64,000 nucleotides of DNA from Microbacterium sp. LWH11-1.2 (GTDB lineage: Bacteria; Actinomycetota; Actinomycetes; Actinomycetales; Microbacteriaceae). The notes under the pieces are model-generated. The model saw only the letters and a list, made by a program, of their open reading frames with translations. It made no database searches and had not been told where the DNA came from. The stretch lies in NCBI RefSeq assembly GCF_038397745.1, contig NZ_CP151636.1, positions 1,302,001 to 1,366,000 on the forward strand, in the 5' to 3' direction. The position numbers and the translations under genes are program-made. Positions 35,929-45,051 of this stretch are shown piece by piece; the stretch's first letter is position 1, and the number at the start of each line of letters is the position of its first letter.

Positions 35929-37869
35929 TCAGTGTCCGGCGTGGTGGTCGTGGTGGCCCGGCGCGCAGTGGTCTGCGGCGGCGGGGATGTCGAGAGCGGG
36001 GTTGCGGCCGAAGAAGCCGTGCGGCTTGAGCACGAATCCGCACGTGTCGACCGACATGATCGGCCAGTCCTCGACGCGGGGGAAGTGCGTGAGACCGAAC
36101 GTGTGCCAGAGCACGATGTCGGTGCCGTCGACCGGCCGGTCCGCGACCACCCACTGCGGGAGGCCCGCGCCGCCGGGGTGCAGGTTGACGAAGTCACCCG
36201 CGGGATAGATCTGGTCGGGCTCGTAGGCGGTGACCCAGAGGTGCTTGGTCGTGAAGGTCGCGCGCTTGTGGATGTCAGACTCGCTGTCGGCGAGCAGCAG
36301 CGGCTTGCCCTCGGGGTAGAGCACCCAGCCCACGGGCTCGCCGAGGCGGTTCTGCACCTCGGTGTTGCCGATGAACCAGACGCGCCCGGTGAGATTGTCG
36401 GCGATGCGCTGCGCCTCCGACTCGGTGCGCAGGCGCGTGACGCTCTGCGTGAAGCCGGTGCCGTGCGGGTTCTGCTCACCGCGCGGAACAGCCACCGCCT
36501 CGATCTCGTCGACCGCGTTCGCGAGTCCGTCGACGGCCACGTCGAGTCGCGCGCTGAACAGGTGCTGGTGGTTCGGGGCGCCGAGGCCCGGCGCGACCTC
36601 GGTCGCGAACGGATAGCCCTTCCCGGGGTGCGCCGAGGTGAAGACGATCCCGGTGGCCTTCACCTCGAACTCGATCGTGCCGTCGAGGCCGAAGTACCAG
36701 TAGAAGCCGTAGTCGTAGTTGCCGACCGTCATGAAGAAGCTGACCACGAGGCGGCGGTTGCGACGCGTCTCGGACGAGCCGTTCCAATTGTCGGAGTGCT
36801 TCCAGAGCACTCCGGCGTCCTCCTCGTGGATGCAGATGGCCTGACGCACGATGCGCGCGTCGCCGTCGTTGCCCGCGACCACCGCGTCGAGGTAGGTGAT
36901 GTCGCCGACACAGTCGCAGCCGAGCTCGAGCGAGTTCGCGAACCCGCCGAACAGGTACTCGCCGCCGTCGAAGAAGTTCTGGAACCAGCGCTGCGGGCTC
37001 GGGTCGCCGTAGGGCACGACCATCTCGGCGATCGACGCACGATAGAGCACCGAGCGCTGCGCCTCGCCGTCGGCGATCGAGACGTCATGCAGCACGAGGC
37101 CCTCGCGCTGGTCGAAGCCGACCTGCAGGCGCCATCCCGCCCAGTCGAGCACGCCGTTCTCGTCGATCGTGAAGCTCGGTCCCTCCGGCTGCGAGATCTC
37201 GATCGGCTTCAGACCGGCGCGATCCGGGCCGCGCCACGAGGCCAGGTGGTAGTTCCCGTCCTCCTGCGGCACCGGGAGGTCGACGTAGTCGATCACGTCG
37301 AGCACCTCGCCGGTGACGACGTCGACCATGACGGTCACGCCGTCGACGGGGTGCGCCCAGCCGAGATCGTCCGGCGTGTTCTGCACGAAGGTGAAGCAGC
37401 GCTGGATGCGGCGGCCGCGCTCGCCGTCCGCGAGGACGCCGCCCGACAGCGGGTTCACGCGCAGCTTCGAGACGTCGGTCAGACCGCGCTTCGCCATCGC
37501 GGCGAGCCACCGCTCGTCCTGATGCACGACCTCTTCGACGTAGCCGAACTCGCGGATCACCACCGGGACCGCACCGTCGACCTCGGGGTCGAGCTCGCGC
37601 TCCGAGACGACGGCGCCTGCGGCGGGGTCGACGACGACGTCGTGCGAGCGCCCCGTGACCATGTCGATCAGGAAGCTGCGCACCTGACGCGGCAGACTCT
37701 CACCAGCCAGCAGTCGGCGTTTGTCCGGCGCCGTCAGTCCGACGTAGGAGTAGTGCGTGTTCGGGTTCGCGATACCCGCCGCCTCGAGGACCGCGCGGTT
37801 GGCGACGATCTCCTCGGCGGTCAGCGTCGCGAGCAGCGCGTGCGCACCGGCGGGCAGTGTGTTCGTCAT
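35929..37869 (-). CDS. Copper-containing primary-amine oxidase
   Basis: A 646-residue enzyme closely resembling Arthrobacter phenylethylamine oxidase (AGAO). The topaquinone precursor is Tyr385 in GNYDYGFYWYF. The catalytic base is Asp301 (FFDGGEY). The copper ligands are His434 and His436 (NHQHLFSARLD) and His595 (GLTHFPRVEDWP). All sit at the AGAO position plus 3, as I recall that numbering. The C-terminal tail is His-rich (HHDHHAGH). It oxidises R-CH2-NH2 to the aldehyde with release of NH3 and H2O2, normally on arylalkyl amines. There is no signal peptide, so it is cytoplasmic. It sits in a sugar operon, which is unusual. Confidence 0.95.
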   Translation of the reverse strand: MTNTLPAGAHALLATLTAEEIVANRAVLEAAGIANPNTHYSYVGLTAPDKRRLLAGESLPRQVRSFLIDMVTGRSHDVVVDPAAGAVVSERELDPEVDGAVPVVIREFGYVEEVVHQDERWLAAMAKRGLTDVSKLRVNPLSGGVLADGERGRRIQRCFTFVQNTPDDLGWAHPVDGVTVMVDVVTGEVLDVIDYVDLPVPQEDGNYHLASWRGPDRAGLKPIEISQPEGPSFTIDENGVLDWAGWRLQVGFDQREGLVLHDVSIADGEAQRSVLYRASIAEMVVPYGDPSPQRWFQNFFDGGEYLFGGFANSLELGCDCVGDITYLDAVVAGNDGDARIVRQAICIHEEDAGVLWKHSDNWNGSSETRRNRRLVVSFFMTVGNYDYGFYWYFGLDGTIEFEVKATGIVFTSAHPGKGYPFATEVAPGLGAPNHQHLFSARLDVAVDGLANAVDEIEAVAVPRGEQNPHGTGFTQSVTRLRTESEAQRIADNLTGRVWFIGNTEVQNRLGEPVGWVLYPEGKPLLLADSESDIHKRATFTTKHLWVTAYEPDQIYPAGDFVNLHPGGAGLPQWVVADRPVDGTDIVLWHTFGLTHFPRVEDWPIMSVDTCGFVLKPHGFFGRNPALDIPAAADHCAPGHHDHHAGH

Positions 37870-37912
37870 TCTCGGGTGTCTCCCTGTCTGGTCTGGTCTG
37901 GTCGGTCGGTGC

Positions 37913-38950
37913 TCAGCGCTCGAGGAGCACCGGCTCCCAGGTGCCGGAGCGCATGGCGCGGTAGCAGGCGTCGAGGATGCAGTTCACGATCCAGCCGTCC
38001 TCGAAGGTCTCCATGGGCACGGTGCCCGCGGCATAGTGATCGATGAAGTGGCGCATCTGCTGCGAGAACCCGTAGGCGCGCGTCTCCTCCGGGACGGGGT
38101 GCACCCAGCCGGTCTCGGCATCCGCCTTCTCGACGAGGTAGCCGACCGGATTTCCGATGAAGCCCCAGACCGGTGTGACGGAGGTGTCGGTGACCAGGCG
38201 CCCGGCCGTGCCGGTGAACTCATGGCGCAGCTGCATGCCGCCCTTCTCCGCCCACGACGACTCGATGATCGCCAGCTGGCCGCCGGCGAACTTGAGGAGC
38301 GCGACCGCGGTGTCCTCTCCGGTGGTCTTGTCGGAGTGGACCAGGGTCGACCCCCACGCGAAGACCTCGGTGACCGCGTTGTCCTTGCCGAAGAAGTGCC
38401 GGGCCGATTCGACCGTGTGGCAGCCCATGTCGAGCAGGGCGCCGCCTCCGGCGGTCTCGGCGTCCCAGAAGTGCGCGGCGTGCGGGCCGGAGTGCGCCTC
38501 GCGGGCGCGCATCGTGAGCAGGTCGCCGATGCCGCCTGCCTGGGCCATCTCGTGCGCCTTCTGCACATTGGGGGAGAAGACCGAGCTCTCGGCGTAGCCG
38601 TGCCAGACGCCGGCCTCCTCGACGATCCGGAGGATCTCGGCGGCCTCGGCGCCGGTGCGGGCCAGCGGCTTGGTGCAGATGATGCCCTTGCCCGCCGCGG
38701 CCGCGATGCGCACGGCCTCGACGTGGGCCTCGTTCGGCAGTGCCACGACGACGACGTCGATCTCGGGATTCGCGCACAGCTCGGCGATGTCGGTGTAGCT
38801 GCTCGGGCTGCTCCATCGGGCGGCGAAGTCCGCTGCACGCTCGGGGTTGCGCGAGAAGTTGGCGACGAGGATGCCGTCGCGGACGTCGAGCAGGGAATCG
38901 GCGTACGAGTCTGCGATGAACCCGGAGCCGAGGATGCCGACACGAATCAC
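37913..38950 (-). CDS. Gfo/Idh/MocA-family oxidoreductase of the amine oxidase operon
   Basis: A 345-residue NAD(P)-dependent oxidoreductase starting at GTG 38950, which follows a perfect AAGGAGG. The Rossmann loop is VGILGSGFIADSY and the signature is IICTKPLART (TKP in place of EKP, keeping the Lys). The substrate domain has GGGALLDMGCHTVES with the usual DxGxH-type Asp and His. It is the first gene of the leftward operon: dehydrogenase, amine oxidase, SIS protein, kinase. It probably oxidises or reduces the sugar part of the imported compound. Confidence 0.88.
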   Translation of the reverse strand: MIRVGILGSGFIADSYADSLLDVRDGILVANFSRNPERAADFAARWSSPSSYTDIAELCANPEIDVVVVALPNEAHVEAVRIAAAAGKGIICTKPLARTGAEAAEILRIVEEAGVWHGYAESSVFSPNVQKAHEMAQAGGIGDLLTMRAREAHSGPHAAHFWDAETAGGGALLDMGCHTVESARHFFGKDNAVTEVFAWGSTLVHSDKTTGEDTAVALLKFAGGQLAIIESSWAEKGGMQLRHEFTGTAGRLVTDTSVTPVWGFIGNPVGYLVEKADAETGWVHPVPEETRAYGFSQQMRHFIDHYAAGTVPMETFEDGWIVNCILDACYRAMRSGTWEPVLLER

Positions 38951-38980
38951 TGGGAGACCTCCTTCAAGGGCTGTTGTCCA

Positions 38981-39029
38981 CAAGATACCACTTGTCTTGA
39001 ATCTGTCTACTATTTTTCCATACCTCTTG
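38981..39029. promoter_or_regulatory. Operator-like repeats in the divergent promoter of the amine oxidase locus
   Basis: The AT-rich 177-bp gap holds CAAGA-N9-TCTTG (38981-38999) and a direct repeat ATACCACTTG (38985-38994) / ATACCTCTTG (39020-39029), 9 of 10 identical. The complement, CAAGTGGTAT, resembles one half of the GntR operator found at 18961 and 31094. Control by that GntR protein or a similar one is possible but only half the site matches. Confidence 0.45.
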
Positions 39030-39127
39030 CTACCGCATACAGACCTATATATGCTGACCAGCACCACGCGCCGCCGCAAAGGTGTGGCAGGTCCCCGAAG
39101 ACCGCGCGTCACTTCAGAGAGAAGGTC

Positions 39128-40408
39128 ATGATGCGCTCAGCCACTGCACCGCTCGCCGCCCTCGCTGTCACCACGCTCGTCCTCGGCCTCGCCGGGTGTG
39201 CGACCGGAAGTGGCGGCGAAGACGGGGATTCCGTCACGCTCACCCTCGGCACGTGGCGCACCGAGGACGCCACGATGTGGGAGAACGACATCATCCCCGC
39301 GTTCGAGGAGAGCCACCCCGGCATCAAGGTCGAGTACGCCCCGATCGACACGAACGACTACAACGCCGCGATCCAGTCGCAGATCGACGGCGGCACCGGA
39401 CCCGACGTCATCATGTGCCGTCCGTTCGACGTGAACCGCTCGTGGATCGAGAAGGGATACTTCGAACCGCTCGACGGTCTCGACGCGATCGGCTCCTTCC
39501 CGGAGTCGGCGCTCGCCGCATGGGAGGGCGACGACGGAAACCCGTACTGCGTGCCCGTGGCATCCGTCCTCGCCGGCTTCTACTACAACACCGCGATCTT
39601 CGACGAGCTGGGACTCGAGGTGCCGAAGACGCAGGACGAGTTCCTCGAGGTGCTCGACGCGATCAAGGAGGACGGCACCTACGCGCCGCTCGCGCTGGGC
39701 AGCGCCGACGGCTGGCAGCTGGCCTACAACATGCTCTACCAGGTCGGCCCGAACGCCTGGAAGGGCGAGGAGGGGCGCCTCGGACTCATCGACGGGTCGA
39801 AGAAGCTCACCGACCCCGAGTTCGTCGAGGGCTTCCGCGTGTTCGACGCGTTCAAGGACTACCTCCCCAGCGGCTACGAGGCCATCTCCTACGAGGACAT
39901 GACCCAGCTGTTCACGCTCGGTCAGGCGGCGATCCTGCCCGACGGCTCCTGGCAGATCTCGCAGGTCACCTCGACCGGGTTGGACGTCGGCGTCTTCGGC
40001 GCTCCGCCTGCCGAGGAGGGCGGCCAGCGCTACCAGCAGGAGATGGCCGACATGGCCTTCGGCCTGAACGCCTCCGGCAAGAACAAGGAGGCCGCGACCG
40101 AGTTCGTCGAGTGGCTCGGCACGAGCGAGTTCCAGCAGCTCTACGTGAACAAGCTGCCGGGCTTCTTCTCGATGGGATCCGAGCCGGTGAAGTACGACAA
40201 CGCCCTGGCGCAGGACTTCGCCGACCTGAAGGAGGGAGCCGAGCTCACCTCGCGCCTCGCCCTCGACCGTCTGAGCGCCGGCCAGCCGCCGCTGGACGAC
40301 GAGATCTGGCGGGTCGCCCAGCTCATGTACAACAGCGGGCTCTCGCCTGAGGAGGCCACGGCCGAACTCCAGAAGAGCCTCGAGTCCTGGTACACGCCCA
40401 CTCCGTGA
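39128..40408 (+). CDS. ABC transporter substrate-binding lipoprotein (family 1)
   Basis: A 426-residue lipoprotein. The lipobox is LAGC (about Cys24), followed by a Gly/Asp linker and TLTLGTWRTEDATMW. The body is a two-lobed CUT1 binding protein with aromatic patches (GSWQISQV, PGFFSMG, LESWYTPTP end). It captures the substrate for the two permeases that follow. ATG 39128 is used; the adjacent ATG at 39131 is equally possible. The gene is divergent from the dehydrogenase/amine oxidase operon. A perfect stem-loop lies directly after the stop. Confidence 0.92.
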   Translation: MMRSATAPLAALAVTTLVLGLAGCATGSGGEDGDSVTLTLGTWRTEDATMWENDIIPAFEESHPGIKVEYAPIDTNDYNAAIQSQIDGGTGPDVIMCRPFDVNRSWIEKGYFEPLDGLDAIGSFPESALAAWEGDDGNPYCVPVASVLAGFYYNTAIFDELGLEVPKTQDEFLEVLDAIKEDGTYAPLALGSADGWQLAYNMLYQVGPNAWKGEEGRLGLIDGSKKLTDPEFVEGFRVFDAFKDYLPSGYEAISYEDMTQLFTLGQAAILPDGSWQISQVTSTGLDVGVFGAPPAEEGGQRYQQEMADMAFGLNASGKNKEAATEFVEWLGTSEFQQLYVNKLPGFFSMGSEPVKYDNALAQDFADLKEGAELTSRLALDRLSAGQPPLDDEIWRVAQLMYNSGLSPEEATAELQKSLESWYTPTP

Positions 40409-40413
40409 GGCCC

Positions 40414-40442
40414 TGCCGGGGGTGGAGCCTCCACCCCCGGCA
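40414..40442 (+). promoter_or_regulatory. Intercistronic stem-loop after the second CUT1 binding-protein gene
   Basis: A perfect 13-bp inverted repeat, TGCCGGGGGTGGA (40414-40426) and TCCACCCCCGGCA (40430-40442), with a 3-base loop, starting 6 bases after the stop. It sits before the permease start at 40474 and matches in place the hairpins at 17572 and 26765. Confidence 0.75.
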
Positions 40443-40473
40443 TCCCCTGTTCCGTCGACGGAAAGCACCCCGA

Positions 40474-41358
40474 ATGATCCGCACACCCGCCCGCTATCGC
40501 CTGCTGGCGATGTTCGTGCTGCCGGCCCTCGTGGTCTACGTGGCCTTCGCGGTCTACCCCCTGCTGAGCTCGGTCTTCCTGAGCTTCTTCGAGTCCAGCG
40601 GGCAGACGAGCGCGTTCGTGGGCGTCGCCAACTATGTCGACCTGTTCACGAACCCGACCACCAGCGCCCGGTTCTGGAACGCCCTCGGCAACAACGTCGA
40701 GTTCTTCCTCATCCACCTGCTCGTCGAGCTGCCCGTCGGCCTGCTCATGGCGGCGCTCCTCACGTCGGGCAGGATCCGGCGCTCGGTCGGGGTCTACCGC
40801 ACATTGCTGTTCGTGCCCGCGACGCTCTCGGTCGTGATCGTCGGCTTCATCTGGCGGCTCATCATCAACCCGCTCTGGGGTGTCGTCGAGGTCCCGCTGC
40901 TCGGGCTCGAGGCCACCGCGCTGCCGACGATCTCGCTGATGTCGGTCTGGCAGTACATCGGCATCCCGATGATCTTCCTCTACACCGCTCTCCTCGCCAT
41001 CCCCGACGACGTGATCGAGGCATCGCGGATCGACGGCGCGGGCGCCTGGACGGCGTTCTGGCGGATCAAGTTCCCGCTGATCGCGCCGCAGTTCGGACTG
41101 ATCGTGATCCTCACCTACATCTGGACGTTCAACGGGTTCGACATCGTCTACGCCCTGAACGGGTCCGCCCCCGGGCCGAACTACTCGACCGACATCCTCG
41201 GCACCTTCTTCTACCGCTCGTTCTTCGGATCCAGCGGCCAGGTCGCCGACCTCGACCTCGGCGCGACCGTCGCGTCGGTGATCTTCGTACTCATCCTCGC
41301 GACCACGGCCCTCTACTTCTGGGCCGTGCAGCGCCGGCTGAAGTCCTACGAGCTCTAG
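40474..41358 (+). CDS. Sugar ABC transporter permease (MalF/CUT1 type)
   Basis: A 294-residue permease with six helices beginning at about residue 10 (LLAMFVLPALVVYVAFAVYPLL). The EAA loop that docks to the ATPase reads IEASRIDGAGAWTAFWRIKFP. It works with the following permease and the binding protein upstream. No ATPase gene is present in the operon, so it probably shares a general sugar ATPase from elsewhere. ATG 40474 follows GGAAAG. Confidence 0.92.
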   Translation: MIRTPARYRLLAMFVLPALVVYVAFAVYPLLSSVFLSFFESSGQTSAFVGVANYVDLFTNPTTSARFWNALGNNVEFFLIHLLVELPVGLLMAALLTSGRIRRSVGVYRTLLFVPATLSVVIVGFIWRLIINPLWGVVEVPLLGLEATALPTISLMSVWQYIGIPMIFLYTALLAIPDDVIEASRIDGAGAWTAFWRIKFPLIAPQFGLIVILTYIWTFNGFDIVYALNGSAPGPNYSTDILGTFFYRSFFGSSGQVADLDLGATVASVIFVLILATTALYFWAVQRRLKSYEL

Positions 41359-41367
41359 GAGCGCAAG

Positions 41368-42270
41368 ATGGCCACCGACACTCTCACCGCCCCTCCGGCC
41401 GCCTCCGAGCCGGCGCCCGTCGTCGCGCGCAGGCGGCCGCGCCGCGCCGCCGACGTGTTCGCCGGGGGAGGGGTGCACCTGCTGCTGATCGTGATGGCGA
41501 TCTTCTCGATCGTGCCGATCCTCATCGTGCTGATGAACTCGTTCAAGACGACGCAGGGCATCTTCGGCTCGCCGTTCGCCCTGCCGGATGCCGAGACGTT
41601 CAACCTGCAGGGCTACATCAACGTGTTCACCCGCGGGAACTTCCTGCTCAACTACCAGAACAGCCTGATCGTCACGATCGCCACCATCGTGCTGACCATC
41701 GTGCTGGGCACCCTGGCCGCCTGGGCGCTCGTGGAGTACAAGGTGCCCATCACCCCGGTCCTCGCCGGATTCTTCGTGGTCGGCATCATGCTGCCGATCC
41801 GCCTGGGCACCGTGCCGCTGATCAAGATCATGACGTCGTGGGCGCTGATGGACACGCTCACCGCCCTGATCCTCGTCTACACGGCTATGCAGCTGCCGCT
41901 CGCGATCGCACTGATGACCACCTATTTCCGCGCCGTGCCGACCGAGCTCAAGGAGGCGGCTCGCATCGACGGGGCGGGCGAGTGGCGCACGCTCTCGATC
42001 ACGCTGCCGATCGTCCGGGTGGGCATCGCCGCCGTCGCATCCATCACGATGCTGCCGGTCTGGAACGACCTGTGGTTCCCGCTGATCCTCGCGCCGAGCA
42101 AGGAGAACCAGACCGTGACGCTCGGGGTGCAGCAGTTCGTCGGGCAGTTCCAGAACGACTACCCGGCTCTGCTCGCCTCGCTGACGCTCGGCGCCGTGCC
42201 GCTCGTCATCCTCTTCGCCGTCTTCTCCCGGCAGTACATCGCCGGCCTGACCAAGGGCTACGGCAAGTGA
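41368..42270 (+). CDS. Sugar ABC transporter permease (MalG/CUT1 type)
   Basis: A 300-residue permease. After an Ala/Pro- and Arg-rich cytoplasmic tail (about 1-30) come six helices, with the EAA loop LKEAARIDGAGEWRTLSITLP. IVPILIVLMNSFKTTQGIF near helix 1 is typical of the MalG group. It starts 9 bases after the MalF-type gene, and the aldehyde dehydrogenase gene follows 31 bases later, so all four genes are probably one transcript. Confidence 0.92.
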   Translation: MATDTLTAPPAASEPAPVVARRRPRRAADVFAGGGVHLLLIVMAIFSIVPILIVLMNSFKTTQGIFGSPFALPDAETFNLQGYINVFTRGNFLLNYQNSLIVTIATIVLTIVLGTLAAWALVEYKVPITPVLAGFFVVGIMLPIRLGTVPLIKIMTSWALMDTLTALILVYTAMQLPLAIALMTTYFRAVPTELKEAARIDGAGEWRTLSITLPIVRVGIAAVASITMLPVWNDLWFPLILAPSKENQTVTLGVQQFVGQFQNDYPALLASLTLGAVPLVILFAVFSRQYIAGLTKGYGK

Positions 42271-42301
42271 GCCGTCCCGTCCGACCTGAAGGAGTCTCAC
42301 C

Positions 42302-43678
42302 ATGACCATCGCGACCATCGACCCGAGCACCGGCGAGCTGGTGCAGGAGTTCCCGGCGCACACCGCGGCGCAGGTGGAGGAGATCCTGTCGAGGGCGGAT
42401 GCCGCGAACGCGCTCATGGCGCGCTTGACCTTCGCCGAGCGCGCGGAGTGGATGCGACGTGCCGCAGATCTGCTCGACGCCGACCTGGAGCACGCCGCGG
42501 GCCTCGCGGTCCTCGAGATGGGCAAGACCCTCGGCACGGCGAAGTACGAGGTGACCAAGTCGGCGAACGGCATGCGCTGGTACGCCGACCACGCGGAGGA
42601 GTACCTCGCCGCGGAGGAGCCCGTGCCCGCGGCATCCGTCGGGGCGTCGGCGGCGCGCGTCGAGTTCCAGCCGCTGGGCACCGTGCTCGCGGTGATGCCG
42701 TGGAACTATCCCTTCTGGCAGGTCATCCGCTTCGCCGCCCCGGCGCTGATGGCCGGCAACACCGGGCTGCTCAAGCACGCGTCGAGCGTGCCGCAGACCG
42801 CGCTGTACCTGGGTGAGCTGTTCGCGCGGGCGGGATTCCCGGCCGGAGCCTTCCAGACGCTGCTGATCGAGGGGGCTGCGGCATCCGCTCTGCTCGACGA
42901 TCGTCGCATCCGTGCGGTGACGCTGACGGGGTCGGTCGGCGCCGGTGCGGCAGTGGCCGCGGCCGCGGGACGCAACATCAAGAAGAGCGTGCTGGAGCTC
43001 GGCGGGACGGATGCCTTCGTCGTCATGCCGTCGGCCGACATCGCGCGCTCCGCCAGGATGGGCGCGGCCTCGCGCACGCAGAACAGCGGGCAGTCGTGCA
43101 TCTGCGCCAAGCGGTTCTTCGTGCACGCCGACGTCTACGACGAGTGGCTCGAGGCGTTCGTGGGCGAGATGAGCGCGACGACCTTCGGCGACCCGCGGGA
43201 GGAGGGCACCGGCTTCGGCCCGATGGCGACCGCGCAGGTGCGGGCCGATGCGCACGAGCTGGTGGCGGATGCCGTCGCCCAGGGTGTGACGGTCCGGACG
43301 GGCGGTGAGCTGCCCGAGGGCCCCGGCTGGTTCTATCCGGCGACCGTGCTGACCGAGGTGACGCCCGAGATGCGCATCTTCCGCGAGGAGTGCTTCGGCC
43401 CCGTGGCCTGCGTGTACAAGGTGGCTTCGATCGATGAGGCGATCACTGCGGCGAACGACTCCGACTTCGGGCTGGCGGCCGGTGTCTGGTCGGCAGACGC
43501 CGATGAGATCGCCCGACTGCAGCGCGAGCTGGAGTTCGGCAGTGTCTTCGCCAACGGCAACTCCGCCTCGTTCTTCGGCCTGCCGTTCGGCGGTGTGAAG
43601 GACTCGGGGTACGGACGCGAGCTCGGCTCGTTCGGCATCCGCGAGTTCGTGAACGCGAAGACGGTGTGGACGGCCTGA
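42302..43678 (+). CDS. NAD(P)-dependent aldehyde dehydrogenase (succinate-semialdehyde type)
   Basis: A 458-residue ALDH of the short GabD1-like group. The cofactor site is VMPWNYPFWQ, the general base is Glu232 (LELGGTDAF), the nucleophile is Cys266 (NSGQSCICAKRF), and EECFGPVACVY carries the late conserved Glu-Phe-Gly-Pro. It oxidises an aldehyde to the acid. Its place as fourth gene of the importer operon, divergent from a copper amine oxidase operon, suggests it removes the aldehyde that the oxidase makes. The exact aldehyde is unknown; succinate semialdehyde is only the family default. Confidence 0.9.
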   Translation: MTIATIDPSTGELVQEFPAHTAAQVEEILSRADAANALMARLTFAERAEWMRRAADLLDADLEHAAGLAVLEMGKTLGTAKYEVTKSANGMRWYADHAEEYLAAEEPVPAASVGASAARVEFQPLGTVLAVMPWNYPFWQVIRFAAPALMAGNTGLLKHASSVPQTALYLGELFARAGFPAGAFQTLLIEGAAASALLDDRRIRAVTLTGSVGAGAAVAAAAGRNIKKSVLELGGTDAFVVMPSADIARSARMGAASRTQNSGQSCICAKRFFVHADVYDEWLEAFVGEMSATTFGDPREEGTGFGPMATAQVRADAHELVADAVAQGVTVRTGGELPEGPGWFYPATVLTEVTPEMRIFREECFGPVACVYKVASIDEAITAANDSDFGLAAGVWSADADEIARLQRELEFGSVFANGNSASFFGLPFGGVKDSGYGRELGSFGIREFVNAKTVWTA

Positions 43679-44163
43679 CGCTGACGGCGTCCGCGGCGGC
43701 GTCCGTCGGTGCGTCTTCGCGCACCGGCGCCGTCCGGCATCTGGCGGCCGGGGCGGGGATGCTCGCCCTGATGGCACCCGCGCTGCTGCTCGGTCACGCC
43801 TCGCTGGCAGGCATCGGTGTGACGCTCGCGTTCTTCGCGTGGGCGACGGTCGCCGCCGTCCACGCTCGTCGCCGGAATCGGGTGGGGCCATGCGGAGGGG
43901 CGGTCGGGGACCCGTTCGCGATGGGGCTGATGATGGCCGTCCCGTACCTCGCACTCGGCTTCGGCGGGCACGCGCACGGTACGGGTGCCGACGTCGGCTC
44001 GACCGGGACCGTGGCGGTGGCGGTCATCGGCCTGTTCATCGTCGCCGGCTGGACGGCGCTGCGCGCGGGTGCGGCGAGGGCGGACCGCGCGGGGCGGTTC
44101 GGCTTCTGGTCGTGCCTCCTGATGATGCTCGGGATGCTGGCCGCCATGAGCATCCCGTCGTGA
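43666..44163 (+). CDS. Small four-helix membrane protein
   Basis: A 165-residue protein with four hydrophobic stretches (LAAGAGMLALMAPALLL, GVTLAFFAWATVA, MGLMMAVPYLALGF, VAVAVIGLFIVAGWTAL, plus a short C-terminal CLLMMLGMLAAM). A His/Gly loop (FGGHAHGTGADVG) and RRRNRVGPCGG lie between helices. GTG 43666 overlaps the end of the aldehyde dehydrogenase gene by 13 bases. Composition is coding-like but no family is recognised. It may be translationally coupled to the upstream gene or independent of the pathway. Confidence 0.55.
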   Translation: MDGLTLTASAAASVGASSRTGAVRHLAAGAGMLALMAPALLLGHASLAGIGVTLAFFAWATVAAVHARRRNRVGPCGGAVGDPFAMGLMMAVPYLALGFGGHAHGTGADVGSTGTVAVAVIGLFIVAGWTALRAGAARADRAGRFGFWSCLLMMLGMLAAMSIPS

Positions 44164-44172
44164 TGGCGTGAG

Positions 44173-45051
44173 TCATTCCGCCCTCTCCTCTCCGAGCACC
44201 TCGAACAGGCTCGAGAAGCCCTGATCGCCGTGGCCGTCGGCGATGCGCCGATCCATCAGCCGCTTGACCTCCCGCATCCGCACGGCGTCGACGCCGAGGG
44301 AGTCGCGATGGCTGATCAGATCGTCCATCAGGGCGGCCTGCACGTCGAGCGAGCCGAGGTCCGGTCCGTACTCGCCGCTCGCGACCGCGGCGCCGAAGGC
44401 ATTCACGAGCGGTGCGTAGCCGCCGATCGAGCCGGCGACTCTCTCCGCGAAGGCGGCGACGTCGACGCCTTCCGCTCGCACGAGGTCGAAGGTGTGCAGG
44501 AGCCCGATGAGGAACTCGTAGCCGACCGCCACCTGTGCCATGAACTCCACCCCGGCGAGCCCCGGGTCCTCGCCGTAGTAGGCGACGGTGCCGAGCTGCT
44601 CCAGCATCGGTCGGTGCGCCTCCCAGGCGTCGCGGTCGCCGCTGAACGAGAGCAACATGGTCGGGGTGCCGATGTACGGCGGGTCGCCCATGAGCCCGCC
44701 GTCGACGTACGTCGCGCCCTGTCCGTGCGCCCACTCCGCGATGCTGCGCGCCTGAGCGGGCGAGCCGCTGGTGACGTTCACGAGCACGCGCCCTGCGACG
44801 GCGCCCGCGATCGTCTCCCGCACCGCATCGACGGCGGTGCTGTCGAGCAGGCACAAGATGACGAGCGGGCTCGCTGCGACGGCATCCGACGCGGTCTTCG
44901 CCACCGCGGCACCCGCCGCGGCCAGGGGGTCGGCCCTGCTCGCCGTGCGGTTCCAGACCGTCGTGCGGTACCCGCGATCGAGGAGGGTCTTCGCGATCGC
45001 GGACCCCATGTTCCCGAGACCGATCACCGTGACCTGGCTGTTCGTCGTCAT
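44173..45051 (-). CDS. NAD(P)-dependent beta-hydroxyacid dehydrogenase/imine reductase-like protein
   Basis: A 292-residue protein of the 6-phosphogluconate dehydrogenase-like fold. The N-terminal dinucleotide motif is VIGLGNMGSAIAKTL and VWNRTASRADPL is the NADPH-contacting region. VNVTSGSPAQARSIAEWA stands where hydroxyacid dehydrogenases have the substrate Ser/Gly loop. The usual catalytic Lys position is not obvious (AQVAVGYEFLIG), as in imine reductases, where Asp or Tyr takes its place. It overlaps the MFS gene by 4 bases, so the two are coupled in a SoxR-controlled operon, perhaps reducing and exporting a redox-active compound. Confidence 0.85.
   Translation of the reverse strand: MTTNSQVTVIGLGNMGSAIAKTLLDRGYRTTVWNRTASRADPLAAAGAAVAKTASDAVAASPLVILCLLDSTAVDAVRETIAGAVAGRVLVNVTSGSPAQARSIAEWAHGQGATYVDGGLMGDPPYIGTPTMLLSFSGDRDAWEAHRPMLEQLGTVAYYGEDPGLAGVEFMAQVAVGYEFLIGLLHTFDLVRAEGVDVAAFAERVAGSIGGYAPLVNAFGAAVASGEYGPDLGSLDVQAALMDDLISHRDSLGVDAVRMREVKRLMDRRIADGHGDQGFSSLFEVLGEERAE

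Noticed and set aside
38981..39029. Full GntR operator in the amine oxidase promoter
   Set aside because: Only the CAAGTGGTAT half matches; the 10-bp-phased second half is absent, so it is kept only as operator-like repeats.
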